A stretch of DNA of 64,000 bases from Physcomitrium patens (taxonomy: Eukaryota > Streptophyta > Bryopsida > Funariales > Funariaceae), in assembly GCF_000002425.4 (NCBI RefSeq), contig NC_037275.1, positions 14,907,889 to 14,971,888 on the forward strand, written 5' to 3'. Below, piece by piece: positions 13,588-25,979 of the stretch (position 1 is its first letter; the number at the start of each line of letters is the position of its first letter). A program made the position numbers and the translations under genes. The notes under the pieces were generated by a model. The model made no database searches and was not told where the DNA came from. It saw only the letters and a list, made by a program, of their open reading frames with translations.

Positions 13588-14841
13588 CTACTTCATACCA
13601 TCTGTGGACTTCATTGCATCACATAAATTCAACAGATCAGTAAGAAGTGCAATATTGGCACATACTTTACTTACTTGAGGAAAAATATAGTCCTTCCACC
13701 ATTCACCACGTTGTTTTCTATCTCTCAAAGGATATCTCTTTTCATTTAAAGAAGATTCAACTTGTTGCACTCTTTGGTCACCTCCAACCTTCTTTTCTTT
13801 TGAAGATAGTCTTTTTTCACTCAAAGGTTCATAATCCTCATCATCACCATCATCATCAACATCTTCATGCTCTTTATTGTTGGTCTTAGTAATTGTAGAG
13901 GCCTTCTTGTCCACCTTCTTTGCCTCTTCATCTTCATTTCTACTTTTACAACCATCATTGTCTTTGTCTTCTTTTTTCTTTGTTGAATTTGAAGATGTGT
14001 CCACAAACATACCATTACTCCCACTTGGACACATCTTTAAGTCCTCACAAGCACTCTTATGCTCCAAAAATTCAACATCATGAATTTTGATGATCTTTTT
14101 AGTCTCCAAACACATGACCCTATAAGCCTTTGTACCTTCACAATATCCAACAAACATACATTTTGTATCTTTTGCATCAAATTTTGATCTCATACAATCT
14201 GGTATCTTTGCATATACTATGCATCCAAAGGTCCTCATATGAGAAACACAAGGTTTTCTCCCACCTCAAGCTTCTTTCAGCGTCATTGATGTAAGTGCAC
14301 TTGTAGGACACCTATTTCTCGTGTATACTGCATTCACCACTGCTTCCACCCAAAACTCATATCCAAGGTGTTGTGCATGAAGCATACTCCTTGCCATCTC
14401 TATAATGGTTCAAATTGCTCTTTCAGCAACTCCATTTTGTTGTGGAGTATAAGGAGTGGAGGTTTATCTTACAATACCATGCAACTTTAAGAAATCATTG
14501 AATTGCTTTGACATATACTCACTTCCATTGTTTTTACGCAATACCTTAATTTTACATTCACATTTCTTTTCCACAAGTGCCTTAAACTCCTTAAACCTTG
14601 TGAAACACTCACTCTTTGCTTTGAGGATGAAAATCCATACTTTCCATGAAAAGTCATCAATGAATGTGACAAAATACCTTGCACCTCCTATTGATGGCAT
14701 CCTCATAGGTCCACAAACATCTGAATGGACAATCTCCAATAACTTGGTTGTACGTTGTCGTGTTGTGGTTTGGCTACTATATGAAAAAAATGTAATTATG
14801 TACTTAATATGTAATTTATTAAGTAACATGGTAAGAGCCAT
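13588..14841 (-). pseudogene. Copia integrase remnant
   Basis: Integrase core signals are readable: LEIVHSDVCGPM near 14700 and DNGSEY-like NNGSEYMSKQF near 14530, followed by an acidic linker region rich in Lys, Asp and Glu at about 13740-14060. On the element strand it lies between the gag/protease part and the RT part, as expected for copia. The zinc-binding N-terminal section is separated from the core by the nested insertion at 14766-16088. Confidence 0.85.
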
Positions 14842-16088
14842 GTTAGTAGATTTTAGTTGGTTTTAGAATATAATTTGATTATTACCTTAAAAGAGGTTGT
14901 TTAAAAAGATTACTATAAAATTTTTATAACTTTAATTTTCTTTTGATAGTGGCTTTTAAGATTGGTTTTGGTTGATAGTAACTTCTAAATATTTAGAGTC
15001 ACCTTTATTAGACATTGGTGACCTTTGAAAACTTCTTTTGGTTCTTTTATTTGATGTTTAGAACATAAATTATATAAATCTCATAAGAAAAAATATTGAA
15101 GAAGGGTTTTGGTAGCAAAGGGAGTAATTAGGGCACCTTTATAGATGAATGGAGATGAATAATGAAAATCTCCATTCCTATTGATCAAAAATCATGACCA
15201 ATGGACTTTGAGGAGGCTACCTAAGGCCATATTAGGGATTAGGATTAGTTTCCAAAGGCCATTCGAGTTTTGAAGGCTAAGGTTAAAAGGTTTAGGTTTT
15301 TGGCTATGGTTTTGGTATAAGTTTTGTATGGTTTGGAGTTTATATGAAGGAGATATAAGCACTCAAAGTTAAGGTGTTGATTTGGAAGCTACTGTCACAC
15401 TTTTTGGCATAACGCATGCATACAGGTAGCAATTGAAGATCGGCAACTGCAATTGAAGAGCGCTTTTTTGCGGCTACACTTTTCACATATTGCTTATTGG
15501 ATTCCAAGTTGAAGTGAAGGAGTTATTGGATTTTGAAGTGAGTGCATGCAATCTAAGGATAGTAAGCAATCCGATTTGCTTGTAGTTGTCTCTTGAGCTA
15601 TATCTTGAGCAATTTAAAAAGATTTTGGCTCAAAATTTCAGGGAATGTGTAATTTCATGTAATTAAAACTTTATGCATAATTTTTATGATATTTGAGTAT
15701 TGGATTTTTGAGATATTAAGAAAATAGTGTTTAGGTGCTTGTAAATTAGGGTTTAGAGCATCTACTAGGATTTCTTAGATGTCAAAAGATTAGGAGTGAA
15801 TTTATAGTTGATTTTTTTTGTGATAAAACTTTAGGATGAATTCTATCTATCCTATAAATTTGAGACAAAAAAATGGTTAGATCAAGAGTTATGATTTTCT
15901 AAAGTTCAAAATAAGGAAACCCTTTGCGGAAAAAATATATTTTGGAGGGGTTTTGTTATATTTTGAGTTTTATGCAAAATAAAAGAGTTTTGGGAGGCTA
16001 ATATAAGATTCATATAAAGATTTAAGCTACACTCTCTACAGCTAAATATCCAGTGTATTCCCAGATAACAAATCACGCCATACGACAA
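14766..16088. mobile_element. 1.3-kb non-coding insertion inside the copia element
   Basis: The copia integrase region is interrupted by about 1,323 bp of AT-rich sequence with no recognisable protein. It is flanked by a 7-bp direct repeat, CGTGTTG, at 14759-14765 and 16089-16095, as expected for a target duplication (5 bp plus chance matches, or 7 bp). The ends do not form a clean TG...CA pair, so its type is unclear. A solo LTR or another non-autonomous element would fit. Confidence 0.7.
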
Positions 16089-16145
16089 CGTGTTGCAATT
16101 CTACTTAGAAATGATGCCCTTTGTTGTTTGCCTTGAATACAACTT

Positions 16146-17477
16146 TCACAAGCAAGTATCATAGCATTGTGGATTATATGACCAAGATCTAAGCCACTTA
16201 CCATGGATTGGAGCCCCTTCATGTTCTTGGCAAATGACTAAGGCGTCGATGCCAAATGCCAAACTTGTCTTGATCTTGAGAAAATTCAGCAAATGCCGCC
16301 ACTTGATGAAGTAGAGATTGCTATCTCTAAAGTCCTTTGCAATATGATCTCCTTTCAATGTCTTCACAAAACACCCATTTTTATCAAATTCTACTTCACA
16401 ACCATATGAAACAAGTTTACTCACCGAGAGGAGTTTTTTCTTCATCTTTGGTTTATGTAAGACGTCCTTCAATCTAATCCTCTTGATTTGGCCTTTTATA
16501 ACAATCTCTATAACAATGGAGCCCATTCCAATAGCTTGTACTATGCCATTGTCTTCTATGAGGATAATTACTATTAAAATCTCTTCATAAGTGTCAAATG
16601 AATACTTGTATGGAGTCATGTGCTTGGTGGCACCAAAATCAATGATCCACTTGGACATGGCAGCCATGGAAGTGCCTTCACTTGCCATGAATGCATAATC
16701 ATCACCTCCATATTCATCACGAGTATTTTTTGTACTTTCTCTATCTCTTTTCTTAGCCTTGTAGCAATTTCGAGCAAAGTGACCTGGTTTTCTACAAATG
16801 AAGCAAATTCTCACATTGCCACGTTTGTTGGGATGAATCCCCTTGTCTTGTCTTGAAAAGAGAGCCGAATCCTTACTTTGGGACTCTTTTTCTTTTCTCT
16901 TGGTCACTTCATGGGCAAGTCTTGCCGTCACATAATCCATTGTGAGTTCTTTTACTCTGATGGATTCCAATGCCACAATGAGGTAGTTGTAGGACTCGAG
17001 AAGGCTCATAAGAAAGGTCATGATAATATCACTCTCTTCTAAAGGCTTGTCAATAATAGCAAGTTGTTGAGCAAGGGCCTTTACTTTGTTGACATAAGCC
17101 ATAAAGTCTTCACCTTCTTCCATCTTGCAAGTGAAGAATTTCCTCTTTATGAAGATGATATTGGACAAGTTCTTGCTCTTATATATGTTGCAAAGAGTCT
17201 TCGATGCTTCTACTAGTCCTTTATAAGAAATGATGTGAGAAAAATTGGCTTCATCCAAATTAGTGGCAATCATGCCAAAAGCCTTCTTTTCACATCTTGT
17301 GAAGTCCTTCCTCTCTTTAGCATCAGCATGCGTACTTGGAGGCTCTTCACTTTCATCTACAATGTCCCAAAGGTCCAAAGATGCCAACAAAAGTTCCATT
17401 TTGACCTTCCAATGGTAGAAATTGTCACTTCTAAACTTTTCAATCACTCTCAAACCTTCACCATCACTTGAAGCCAT
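16146..17477 (-). pseudogene. Copia gag and protease-like remnant
   Basis: A 443-codon open stretch starts MASSDGEGLRVIEKF and contains the copia gag (UBN2-like) region, including WKVKMELLLASLDLWDIVD near the start. A CCHC zinc knuckle, CFICRKPGHFARNC, follows near residue 225, then a retroviral-type protease-like segment (WIIDFGATKHMT). The start is 482 bp inside the 5' LTR edge at 17960. The frame is long, but the element as a whole is broken. Confidence 0.9.
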
Positions 17478-17959
17478 GTCTTAGAAGAGGTCTATCAAAA
17501 AATATGAAGAAAAAGAGCCTCTATGTGCTTAAAATCACTAAAATAATTTTGTGCTAATAAAATCTCACAATGCCTTCTTGTGAACAAATGAATGTTTCTT
17601 CACTCCAAACACTCCCAAATCAACTTTTGAAGCTTCTAACAAGTATGTGAACTCCAATCAACCTCACCATCTAATTCTTCCACTCATAAAATTCACTTTC
17701 TCAATACAAAATCAAAGATACTATCAAGGTCTTTGTATAAGGTTTTAATCACTCAATCTTAGGAGTTAAGAATCTTCAAACTGATGTAAGAGATCTATAA
17801 GGCCTAAAACAGAACCTCTATAAGTCAAAACACCAGATTAGATCATACAATCTCTAACATCAACAAACACCATAAGATCTATTCTACACAAGAATAACAA
17901 CCAGGAAATGACTTCAACTTACTTGAATAGCACAACAAAGTGTGTGTGGATCCATAGTC

Positions 17960-18290
17960 TATTGAAAAAACACAATAAGCAAAATAGAAGTAAGTAGAAA
18001 TCAGTAAGGTTAGATACAAGAGAAGTGTAGAATGAGATTCCTCTCACTTCCAATACCCTTTACTTATTGGTAGAAGTTACATCCATTTTGGCTAGTATTC
18101 ATCTTACTTTCATTCAAATAAATCTTAGATTCTTCTTAACCTAGCCGCCACTTTATACCTTAGCTGCCACTTATAATCCTAGCCACCACCTTGGTAACTT
18201 TTCTTCATCCTTTTGCTGCCTTTTGACCATTAGCAACTTATCTAAGATAATATCTTTTACCTTTTAATTTATCCTCCATTTACTTTAACA
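17960..18290 (-). repeat. Copia 5' LTR
   Basis: About 331 bp, longer than its partner because of extra copies of a CCTAGCCACCAC-type motif at about 18138-18192. It is followed on the right by the 5-bp target copy at 18291-18295. No clear tRNA-iMet primer site is visible just inside it. Confidence 0.88.
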
Positions 18291-18828
18291 TTGTGATCAT
18301 ACTTTTATTGGATTGGTAAAAGTTATAATGCATTGGATGCTATAGACCTAATTGTAATTGATCCAATACTAAATACTAAGGGTAAACCAAAATAAAAGCA
18401 TGATTCAACTATTAATTTTCAAAGCATTTAGGCTACACTGAGTCGTTTTCATAAAACTAACAAATGAAAGGTTAATTGTTCATAATAAAATTTAGCAAAA
18501 ATTTAAATTTATAATTGAGTAATATTTTTTGTGATTATATTTTGAAGATAATAATATGTAAATCTTATAATATCTTGATTTAAAGATTTGGATTATATTA
18601 AATATCACCATACTAAATTTTTTCAAATAACCAAAATCATTGATTTAAAGAAATAATCTAAAATTATTTGTCAAACAAATAGTCAATTGATTATGGCATA
18701 ATTCTTCAAAGTTCTAAAATCCCACTATGATAACAACTTTATTTACAAAAAAGAAAACCACAAGTATAAAATTATCTTGAAACAATGAGATTGTCTCTAC
18801 AAAGAAGTTCAACTTTGAAAGGAATAAG

Positions 18829-19095
18829 GTGGAATACAAAAAGAGAAAATGGAGTAAGGTGGGATGCAAGAAAAGAAAAGCAAGAAAAAGACAAATTTGT
18901 CCTATACACTTATGAGAAGAGTCTCAAGCAGAGAAGAGTTTTCAATAGTCTTGATAGGATTGTCTTATGTATTCATGAGGATGATGATCCAATTCATTTA
19001 GTCATAAGAATATTGTATGAAGTGGAATAATATTAGACTAAATTAATCATATTATAGCCAATGAGGTATCGCTTTAATAAATTTGAGGTGTAGCT
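18829..19095 (-). repeat. Dispersed repeat next to (AT)n, arm 2 of an inverted pair
   Basis: The reverse complement of this segment aligns with 10585-10760, sharing ATGACTAAATGAATT and a TGATTA-TTTAGTC block. It ends beside the (AT)n run at 19103-19152, mirroring the other arm. This arm extends further on its left side (about 18829-18930), where a match to the first copy weakens. Confidence 0.68.
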
Positions 19096-19099
19096 TTAG

Positions 19100-19102
<3 letters not shown>

Positions 19103-19152
<50 letters not shown>
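19103..19152. repeat. (AT)n microsatellite
   Basis: An uninterrupted AT dinucleotide run of about 50 bp, next to arm 2 of the inverted dispersed repeat. Confidence 0.95.
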
Positions 19153-19155
<3 letters not shown>

Positions 19156-19328
19156 AATTGATATTATATAGTAATTAAAAAAATATAAAAAATATAAAAA
19201 ATATAATATTTGAATGAATTAAAATTAGATATCTTTATAATATTTAAAACTATTTATTTTTAAAATAAATGATTTAAAAATAAAAATAATGAATATTTGA
19301 TTTTTATTATTAAATATAAATCAAAAGA

Positions 19329-19835
19329 TGTCTAAGATATGAATCTTGAAGAACTGAAAGATCAAGACACTCTTGTATTACTCAAAAAGATGAGATAATC
19401 ACTCAAAGATGATATAGTATTAAACTAGAATGGCTATTGCTAAAGACAAGAAGAGTATAGATTCTTGACACTAGATTAAGAAAAATAAAGGTATTGAAAA
19501 GAGTGAAGAAGGCTTCACTCTTGCTTCCATATATATTATTTAATTAAGAGCTATGTGAGGATGTTTTATAGGACCTCCAATACATATTGACTTTACAAGA
19601 CATATATCTTAATTTATAATATAAGTTTTTTATATGTATGACATATAATTAGTTTATTTTATAAGCTACCAACATGTGTGATATATGATTAACTTATTAG
19701 CCAATCAATTACAAACATGTGTAAAGTCAAAACCATGTCTATGAAGCTTTTAGGAAGTTTTTTTAGAAGATTTATGAAATTAATTTATTTTTACCTACTT
19801 CTATTTAATCATATAGGTAATTATTGAAATAATAT
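19329..19835 (-). repeat. Gypsy A 3' LTR
   Basis: Matches 24306-24816 along its full length, with blocks such as GAACTGAAAGATCAAGACA, CTTCCATATATATTAT and AAGTTTTTTTAGAAGAT in the same order. The edges are accurate only to a few bases. Confidence 0.75.
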
Positions 19836-22800
19836 TTATGTCTATGAAATTATCTTTTTTAGAAACAAGTTTTATGAAAAGCAGTAATCATCTTTCATGG
19901 AACTTGCTATTCTTTATTTTGATTTTGATGGATGTCATTGATGAAAAGCTTCAATCTTCTTTACTAAATTTATAAAAAACTTTTCTATATTTATAAAAAT
20001 CTTTGCTGCATTCACTAATATCATATTCATGTAAATAAATAAGATAATTTAATCTATTTTGGTACCTTCTTTAATCTAAGTCTTCTTTTATTTCAAATTC
20101 TTGATTATTATCCATTTTTGTAGGAAGATGTGGTATTTATCTTCATTTCAAGATATTCACTATCTTATATGGTTCAAAAAAAGATATCTAAAATATGAAA
20201 TGAATCTTCATAGATTCTAATAAATATAATCAATAAGCAACAAGATTGACTTGTTTACAAATAAGAAAAGCTTTAAGCCTATAATAATTCAACTTGTTAT
20301 AAAGACAAGTAGTCTTGATATTATAACAAAATAATTATACTTTATCAGCCACATTGAATTGTGGTTGTTCCTTGCAATAGGAATTTATATTAATATTTTA
20401 TCATTCTTGAGCTTCTTTTAATTATATCTTTATTGCTGCATGTAACTTTAATAAATAATTTGCCAAATATTTTGCAGTAGGATTATCAACTTTTAAAAAG
20501 TCAAAAGTATCAAGTTATAGATGAAAATCATAATTAATGAAAAAAGATATTTATTGAATAGAAGAATATATAAAATTATTGTATCAAAACTCTAAAAATA
20601 GTAAAATAATTATCTAATTATCTTGATGATAGTTCATAGTATATCTCAAATACTATTCCAGAACTTGATTCACTTATTCTATTTATCCATCAATTTGAAG
20701 ATAAAGGACCAAAGATAGTTTTATATCTACCTTGAATATTATAAAAAAGATATTCCAAAAGCTTTATATGAATTGTATTTCTTTATCTAATATAATATCT
20801 TTTAATAATCTATGTTAGTAATAGATATTGTTAAAAAAAAACATAGTTATTTCTTTATCTAAAATAGATTTTTTACATAATAAAAAATATGTCATTTTGG
20901 TGAAGCAATTTACAATCACAAATATAGAATCATATGAACTTAAACTTGGAAGATTTGTAATAAAATCCATAGAAATAAAAGACTATGAATGTTTTGACAT
21001 AGTCAATGGTTGGAAAAGTTTATAAGACCAATGAAAAGAAATTCTTTATCTTAAATAAATATCACATGACTATATAAAGTCTTTTATAGCCTTTTAGATT
21101 TGTTGCCACCAAAAATTTCAAGATATAAGCTCTAAAGTCTTATTGTATCCAAAATGTGATACCATTGGAAAGTCATAATATGCTTAAAAAACATGTAAAT
21201 ATATTTCTTCTTTTCACACATATAGGAAATTTTTGAAATAGAATAGATTATTTTTGAACTTAAACTTAGAAGTACCATGAGATTTTAAAGAAGTATTCTT
21301 GATATCTTAAATAAGAAGATCAAAGGACAAATTTGATGAATTTTCTTGACAAATATTAAATCAACAGTCAATGTTGGTTTTAATGCTTGAAGATGAAATT
21401 GCTTAGGCTTCAAGAAGAAAATTCTTTGTTGATAAAAATTTGTATTTCTTTCTTTTGGTATAAGATAAAAACATCTAAAAATTTAATTTTATAAACCTTA
21501 TTATTTTCAAAGTCAATATGTGATTTTAAAATCAAATCTTCATAATAACATGCTTCAATGAACATGGCAATAATTCAACACCTATACTAATATAAATTAC
21601 TTGAGGTTTTTATGATCTATATATATCATGACTGAATTAGAATTGCCTTTTAAATAATGAAGTCATTTTTGAAAAGAATCCACAATTACAAAAAATTCTT
21701 TATTGGAAATAATGTATCCTAAGAAGTCAACTTGAGGTGTATAGAATAAACACTTTTTCATCTTGATATATAATCTTACATCTCTAAGTTATTATAATAT
21801 ACAACAAACATGAATTTTATATTCTTCTGTGTTCTTAGAGTAGATTAGAATATCATTTAAATAGAAAATAATATAATAATCAAGAAATTCACAAAAAAAT
21901 ATCATTCATGATATATTGAAAAGTGACTAGTGTATTTAAAAGTTCAAAAGATATGACATTGTATTAAAAATATCTGTATCTAGTTCAAAAAAATTCTTTT
22001 ATTTATTTTTATGCAGACCATATTTTATGCTCTTTATAAATCTATTTTTATATAGATTTTTACTTGATTGAATTGATTAAGAAGTCCTAAAATGAGAATT
22101 AAGGAATATCTATTTTTGATGGTGATCTTGTTAAATCCTTGATAGTCTATGTATATCTGTAGAGATTCTTTTTTTTTCCTTTATAAATATGATAAAAGCT
22201 CTTATTCGAAATTTTTAATGGCACATAAAGTTCTTAGCAAAGTTCTTGTTTATATTCTCTTTTAATGCAGCTAACTTATTTTGCAATAAGTTGTAGATTG
22301 TTCCAAATGATTATTGAGCTCTTTCTTACAAATTAATTGAATAATCATAAGATCAATGCTCTGAAAGAATATTTATATATTTTTTTAAAAAACATCCTAA
22401 AAATCTTGATATGGGCTAGAAATACTACTTGATGTCTTTCTACCATCAGAAGTAAGTGTGGCATATGTAGCAAAAGATGACCTTTTTTTTGCCGAATGCA
22501 TGAAAGTTTTTACTTATATCAATAAGAATTTGAATGTATTAGATTTATATATTTTTTATTTGGCTAAAAGAATTTTAGATTAAATTATAAGAAAAATTAA
22601 AATTACAAAAAATCCAATCTATCTAAGAATTATACTTTTCAAACCATAATAATTCTAAAATAACTAGATTAGAAAGAGATCTTATCACATTATATATTAC
22701 TATACTATTATGATCTTTAATTGCTACATCTAAGGGAATAATCTCATAGGTAATATTTACAAAAGATAACAAATGACCATCTATGACTTCTACCTATATG

Positions 22801-24305
22801 AATTTAATTTTCTTGATTAATGATATCTCTTATTTTTTGACAAAGTCTTTATCTATATAACAAATTAAGGTTTTTGAATCTAACATGTTAAAAACTTTGT
22901 ACTTTTTAGGGCCTAAATATACATCTATTATAAAATAAGGTGAAAGATGTGAAGAAAGAATAAGATTTTTATTAGGTGTTATACATGATTCTAGCCACAC
23001 AATTTCTATTGTACTTGAAAAAACTTATTTTTTGATACATTGTCTTCTTTAGCAATCATGCTCTTCATTTTATAATTGCATTTGTTCTTTGGAAATTTTT
23101 AAGTAGTATGCTTAGCTTTTCTATAATATAAGCACAAATTCTCTTGATGACATTAAGTATTTTTTTATTCAATAAGAAGTTTAAAACATATTATATCAAT
23201 TTGCATTAGTTTTGGCTTTGATGAATAATTTTTTGAAAGCTTAGGAGCTACCATCATTACTTGACTTATTTTTTTTAGTCAAACCTTTTTTCATGATATT
23301 TTTCTCATAATTACATTTGATTGTTGTTTGTAATTACTTGAATGCTAAATTATTCCAAAGAATCTACTTTTGATATTGTTAATTACAAATCTTTGACATT
23401 ATCCTACAATTCATATTGAAATCAATTGATAATGGCTTTGTCATTCCAATCCATGTTACAAGCAAGGTTTTAGAATTTAACGGCATATATGGTAGATAAT
23501 CGTGATCATTGTTGTAAAGATAAGAGCTTTGTTTTTACTATTTTTTCTTGATCATTTTTTCCAAATGTGGCCATAAATCCTTTTAAGAATGAATTCAAAT
23601 CATAAAAGAATTGTGAATCTTTTTCTATCAAAGATACAAATGAAAAAAAAGTACTTCTACAAAGTAGTACATATATAAATTCAACTTGAATAAATCTATT
23701 AGAATATTGGAAATGATGCAATCTTAAATAGAGCTTAAATTATTATAAGAATCCTAAATTTTTTGATCTTTTTCCATTAAACTTCTCAAATATACTAATC
23801 CTTGCCTCCCTTAAGCTTATAAAAATAAGATTTTTTGAATTTGGTTATGAGGGTGATTTACTTACTTCCTTCAATTGTATACTTTCTTATTATAGACTCT
23901 TAAATTCTTTCTTAGGTATAAGAATTATACTTCTATAGTTGATATTGGTGATGTGTCAAATTTCTATCCTAAAAGTATTCACAAGTCTATAAAAATCTAC
24001 AATAGTTGTAAATCTATTCTTACTTTTGTCAAGTGTAGCATTTATAATTTTTCCTTCCATTTCAAACAACTTAGTAAATACACAAGTCAAATTAAAGGAG
24101 GATAATTTACAACCTCTAATATCAAATAAAATTTTTTATGATAAAAAGTAATTTACTCTCTTTAAAAAAAAAATCAGTGTTAAAAAATTAAATTATTTGT
24201 TTAAAGTTGGATAATTTGTAACCTTCAAAATATAATAATAGAAGTGGCATAATCCACTCACTTTTAAAAATAGATAAAAATAATAAATTAATACTCTTGT
24301 TAAAC

Positions 24306-24816
24306 TATCAAGGACATGAATCTTAAAGAACTGAAAGATCAAGACATTCTTGTGTTCCTTAAAAAGACTAGAATATTACTCAAAGATGATATAAAATTAA
24401 ATTAGAATGACTACTATTAAAGATAAGAAGAATATAGATTCTTGAAACTAAATTAAGAACAAGAAATGCTTTAATAAGAGTAAAAAATGCTTCACTCTTG
24501 TTTCCATATATATTATCTAATTAGGAGTTATGTGGCAGTATTCTATAGGACTTCCAATACGTGTTGACTTTGTAAGACACATATTTTAACTTGTAAGATA
24601 AGTTTTTTATATATGTACCACATAGTTAACTTATTCTACAAGCTACCAAGACGTGTGATATGTAGCTAACTTGTTGACCAAGTTTCTAACCTATAAATAT
24701 GTGTTAAGTCAAAATTGTATATATGAATCTTCTAAGAAGTTTTTTTAGAAGATATTATAAAATTAATTTATTTTTATTTACTTCTATCTAATCATATAGA
24801 TAATTATTGAAATAAT
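24306..24816 (-). repeat. Gypsy A 5' LTR
   Basis: Partner of 19329-19835 in the same orientation. A further 255 bp of AT-rich DNA separates it from the first family B LTR at 25072. Confidence 0.75.
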
Positions 24817-25071
24817 TATATATATTTGTGACAAAAAATTATATACATATTTTTTTATAGAATTTTTAGAAATAAATTTAAATTATAACATCTATAGATT
24901 TTTTGAATAACAATATAAAATACTATAGATTTTATTCAAAAATAATTATAAATTATAAAAATACAAATATTTTTTTTAAGAATAAAATATATTCATAAAA
25001 TATCATTAAATATTGGTATGTAGAATATAAAGCCAAATCTAAATACTAATATTTTTTACTATTCATGAAAT

Positions 25072-25848
25072 TATCATTTTACTTATTCTACAAATTCCTT
25101 TCAGAATAAACTTATATAGGAGGATTCGAATGCAAGGAAAGACTAAGCGTATGAGTTCTACTTATTAGGATCATACAATTAACCGTATTCCAAACCACTA
25201 AAAATATCAAAGAATACTATAATGCTTTCTACTTCCTAATAGTACTCTGCAATCATTCATAACAACAAAGCGCAACTCTTGCATTGTCTTAAATGACCGC
25301 TCCAAATACATAAATTCCATCCAATATCAAAAATAACAAACTTCCACTCCAAAAAAATTGTCTTCACATAATTTCTATAATCACAGACTTCTTCTTTTGA
25401 AACACATAGCTCTCAATAACCAATAATCATAATCTTCCATCTATTAATAATCTCCCATAGAAACTAATAACTAATTTCCAATATCTTTTCACAATAATCC
25501 AACTATACAATACTCCAATTACATACTCAATATCTTATAAATCAATCTTTGATTTATTCTACAGACTCACTTCACAGTATTCAAAAACTATCCATTACTC
25601 TTCAACAATAAAGAAACAAAGAGGTAGCACCAAGCTTACCTTGGCTCATGACTATCATAGTCTGGCCTTTAGACTAACTTCTACAACTCCTATATACTTA
25701 CTTTCTATTCCTAGATTGTAACTATAATCCTATAATTAATCGCTTTTAATAACTAAGTTAACCATCCGTCTTCTTGAATTGACTATTTTATGGACTATTA
25801 GTCTATTTTACCAATATCTTACAAAAATGAGCTAATATCTATTCTACA
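25072..25848 (-). repeat. Family B LTR, left (3' LTR of B1)
   Basis: 777 bp, from TATCATTTTACTTATTC to ATCTATTCTACA. It aligns end to end with 53499-54275 and more loosely with 40597-41385; by eye some 10-15% of sites differ from the right copy. It contains the CACCAAGCTTACC / GACTATCATAGTCTGGCC segment that is amplified elsewhere in the family. Confidence 0.9.
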
Positions 25849-25979
25849 TAGCTCCAATCCTATCTATGCAGCGTCCTCACAAACATACAATTTTTACCTT
25901 TTTAAAAACTACTTAACATAACTCTATAAAATTACTATTTTGTCTAGCCTATCTGATTGATTACTTGCGGCATTAACCA

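Larger units (their letters stand above)
11769..18290 (-). mobile_element. Broken Ty1/copia LTR retrotransposon
   Basis: A Ty1/copia element about 6.5 kb long, transcribed on the - strand. It has two LTRs (11769-12061 and 17960-18290) and a perfect 5-bp target duplication TTGTG at 11764-11768 and 18291-18295. The internal order is gag with a CCHC knuckle, protease-like region, integrase, reverse transcriptase, RNase H, which is copia order because integrase precedes RT. It is broken, with several coding breaks plus one nested 1.3-kb insertion. The LTRs differ at roughly one site in eight by eye, so it is not recent; at a plant-like rate that suggests some millions of years. Confidence 0.92.
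19329..24816 (-). mobile_element. Ty3/gypsy element A, very old and heavily decayed
   Basis: Two LTR-like copies of about 505-510 bp (19329-19835 and 24306-24816) enclose about 4.5 kb that still reads as gypsy on the - strand. There are gag-like remnants at about 23000-24000, RT-like blocks at about 21600-22200 (with a YLNDILIYSKN-type core near 21850) and integrase-like blocks at about 20550-20720 (VNQVLE and FYNNFIYSS-type). The order RT then integrase fits Ty3/gypsy, and the motifs look chromovirus-like. It is broken everywhere, with many interruptions in every frame, and is one of the oldest elements in the window. No target duplication could be read. Confidence 0.75.

Noticed and set aside
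18785-19030. 81-codon + strand frame rich in Lys and Arg
   Set aside because: It overlaps arm 2 of the inverted dispersed repeat and has no recognisable domain or splice context.
25125-25145. GGATTCGAATGCAAGG and similar, tRNA T-loop-like sequences
   Set aside because: They lie within family B LTRs (also near 40655 and 53550) and have no surrounding cloverleaf, so they are not tRNA genes.
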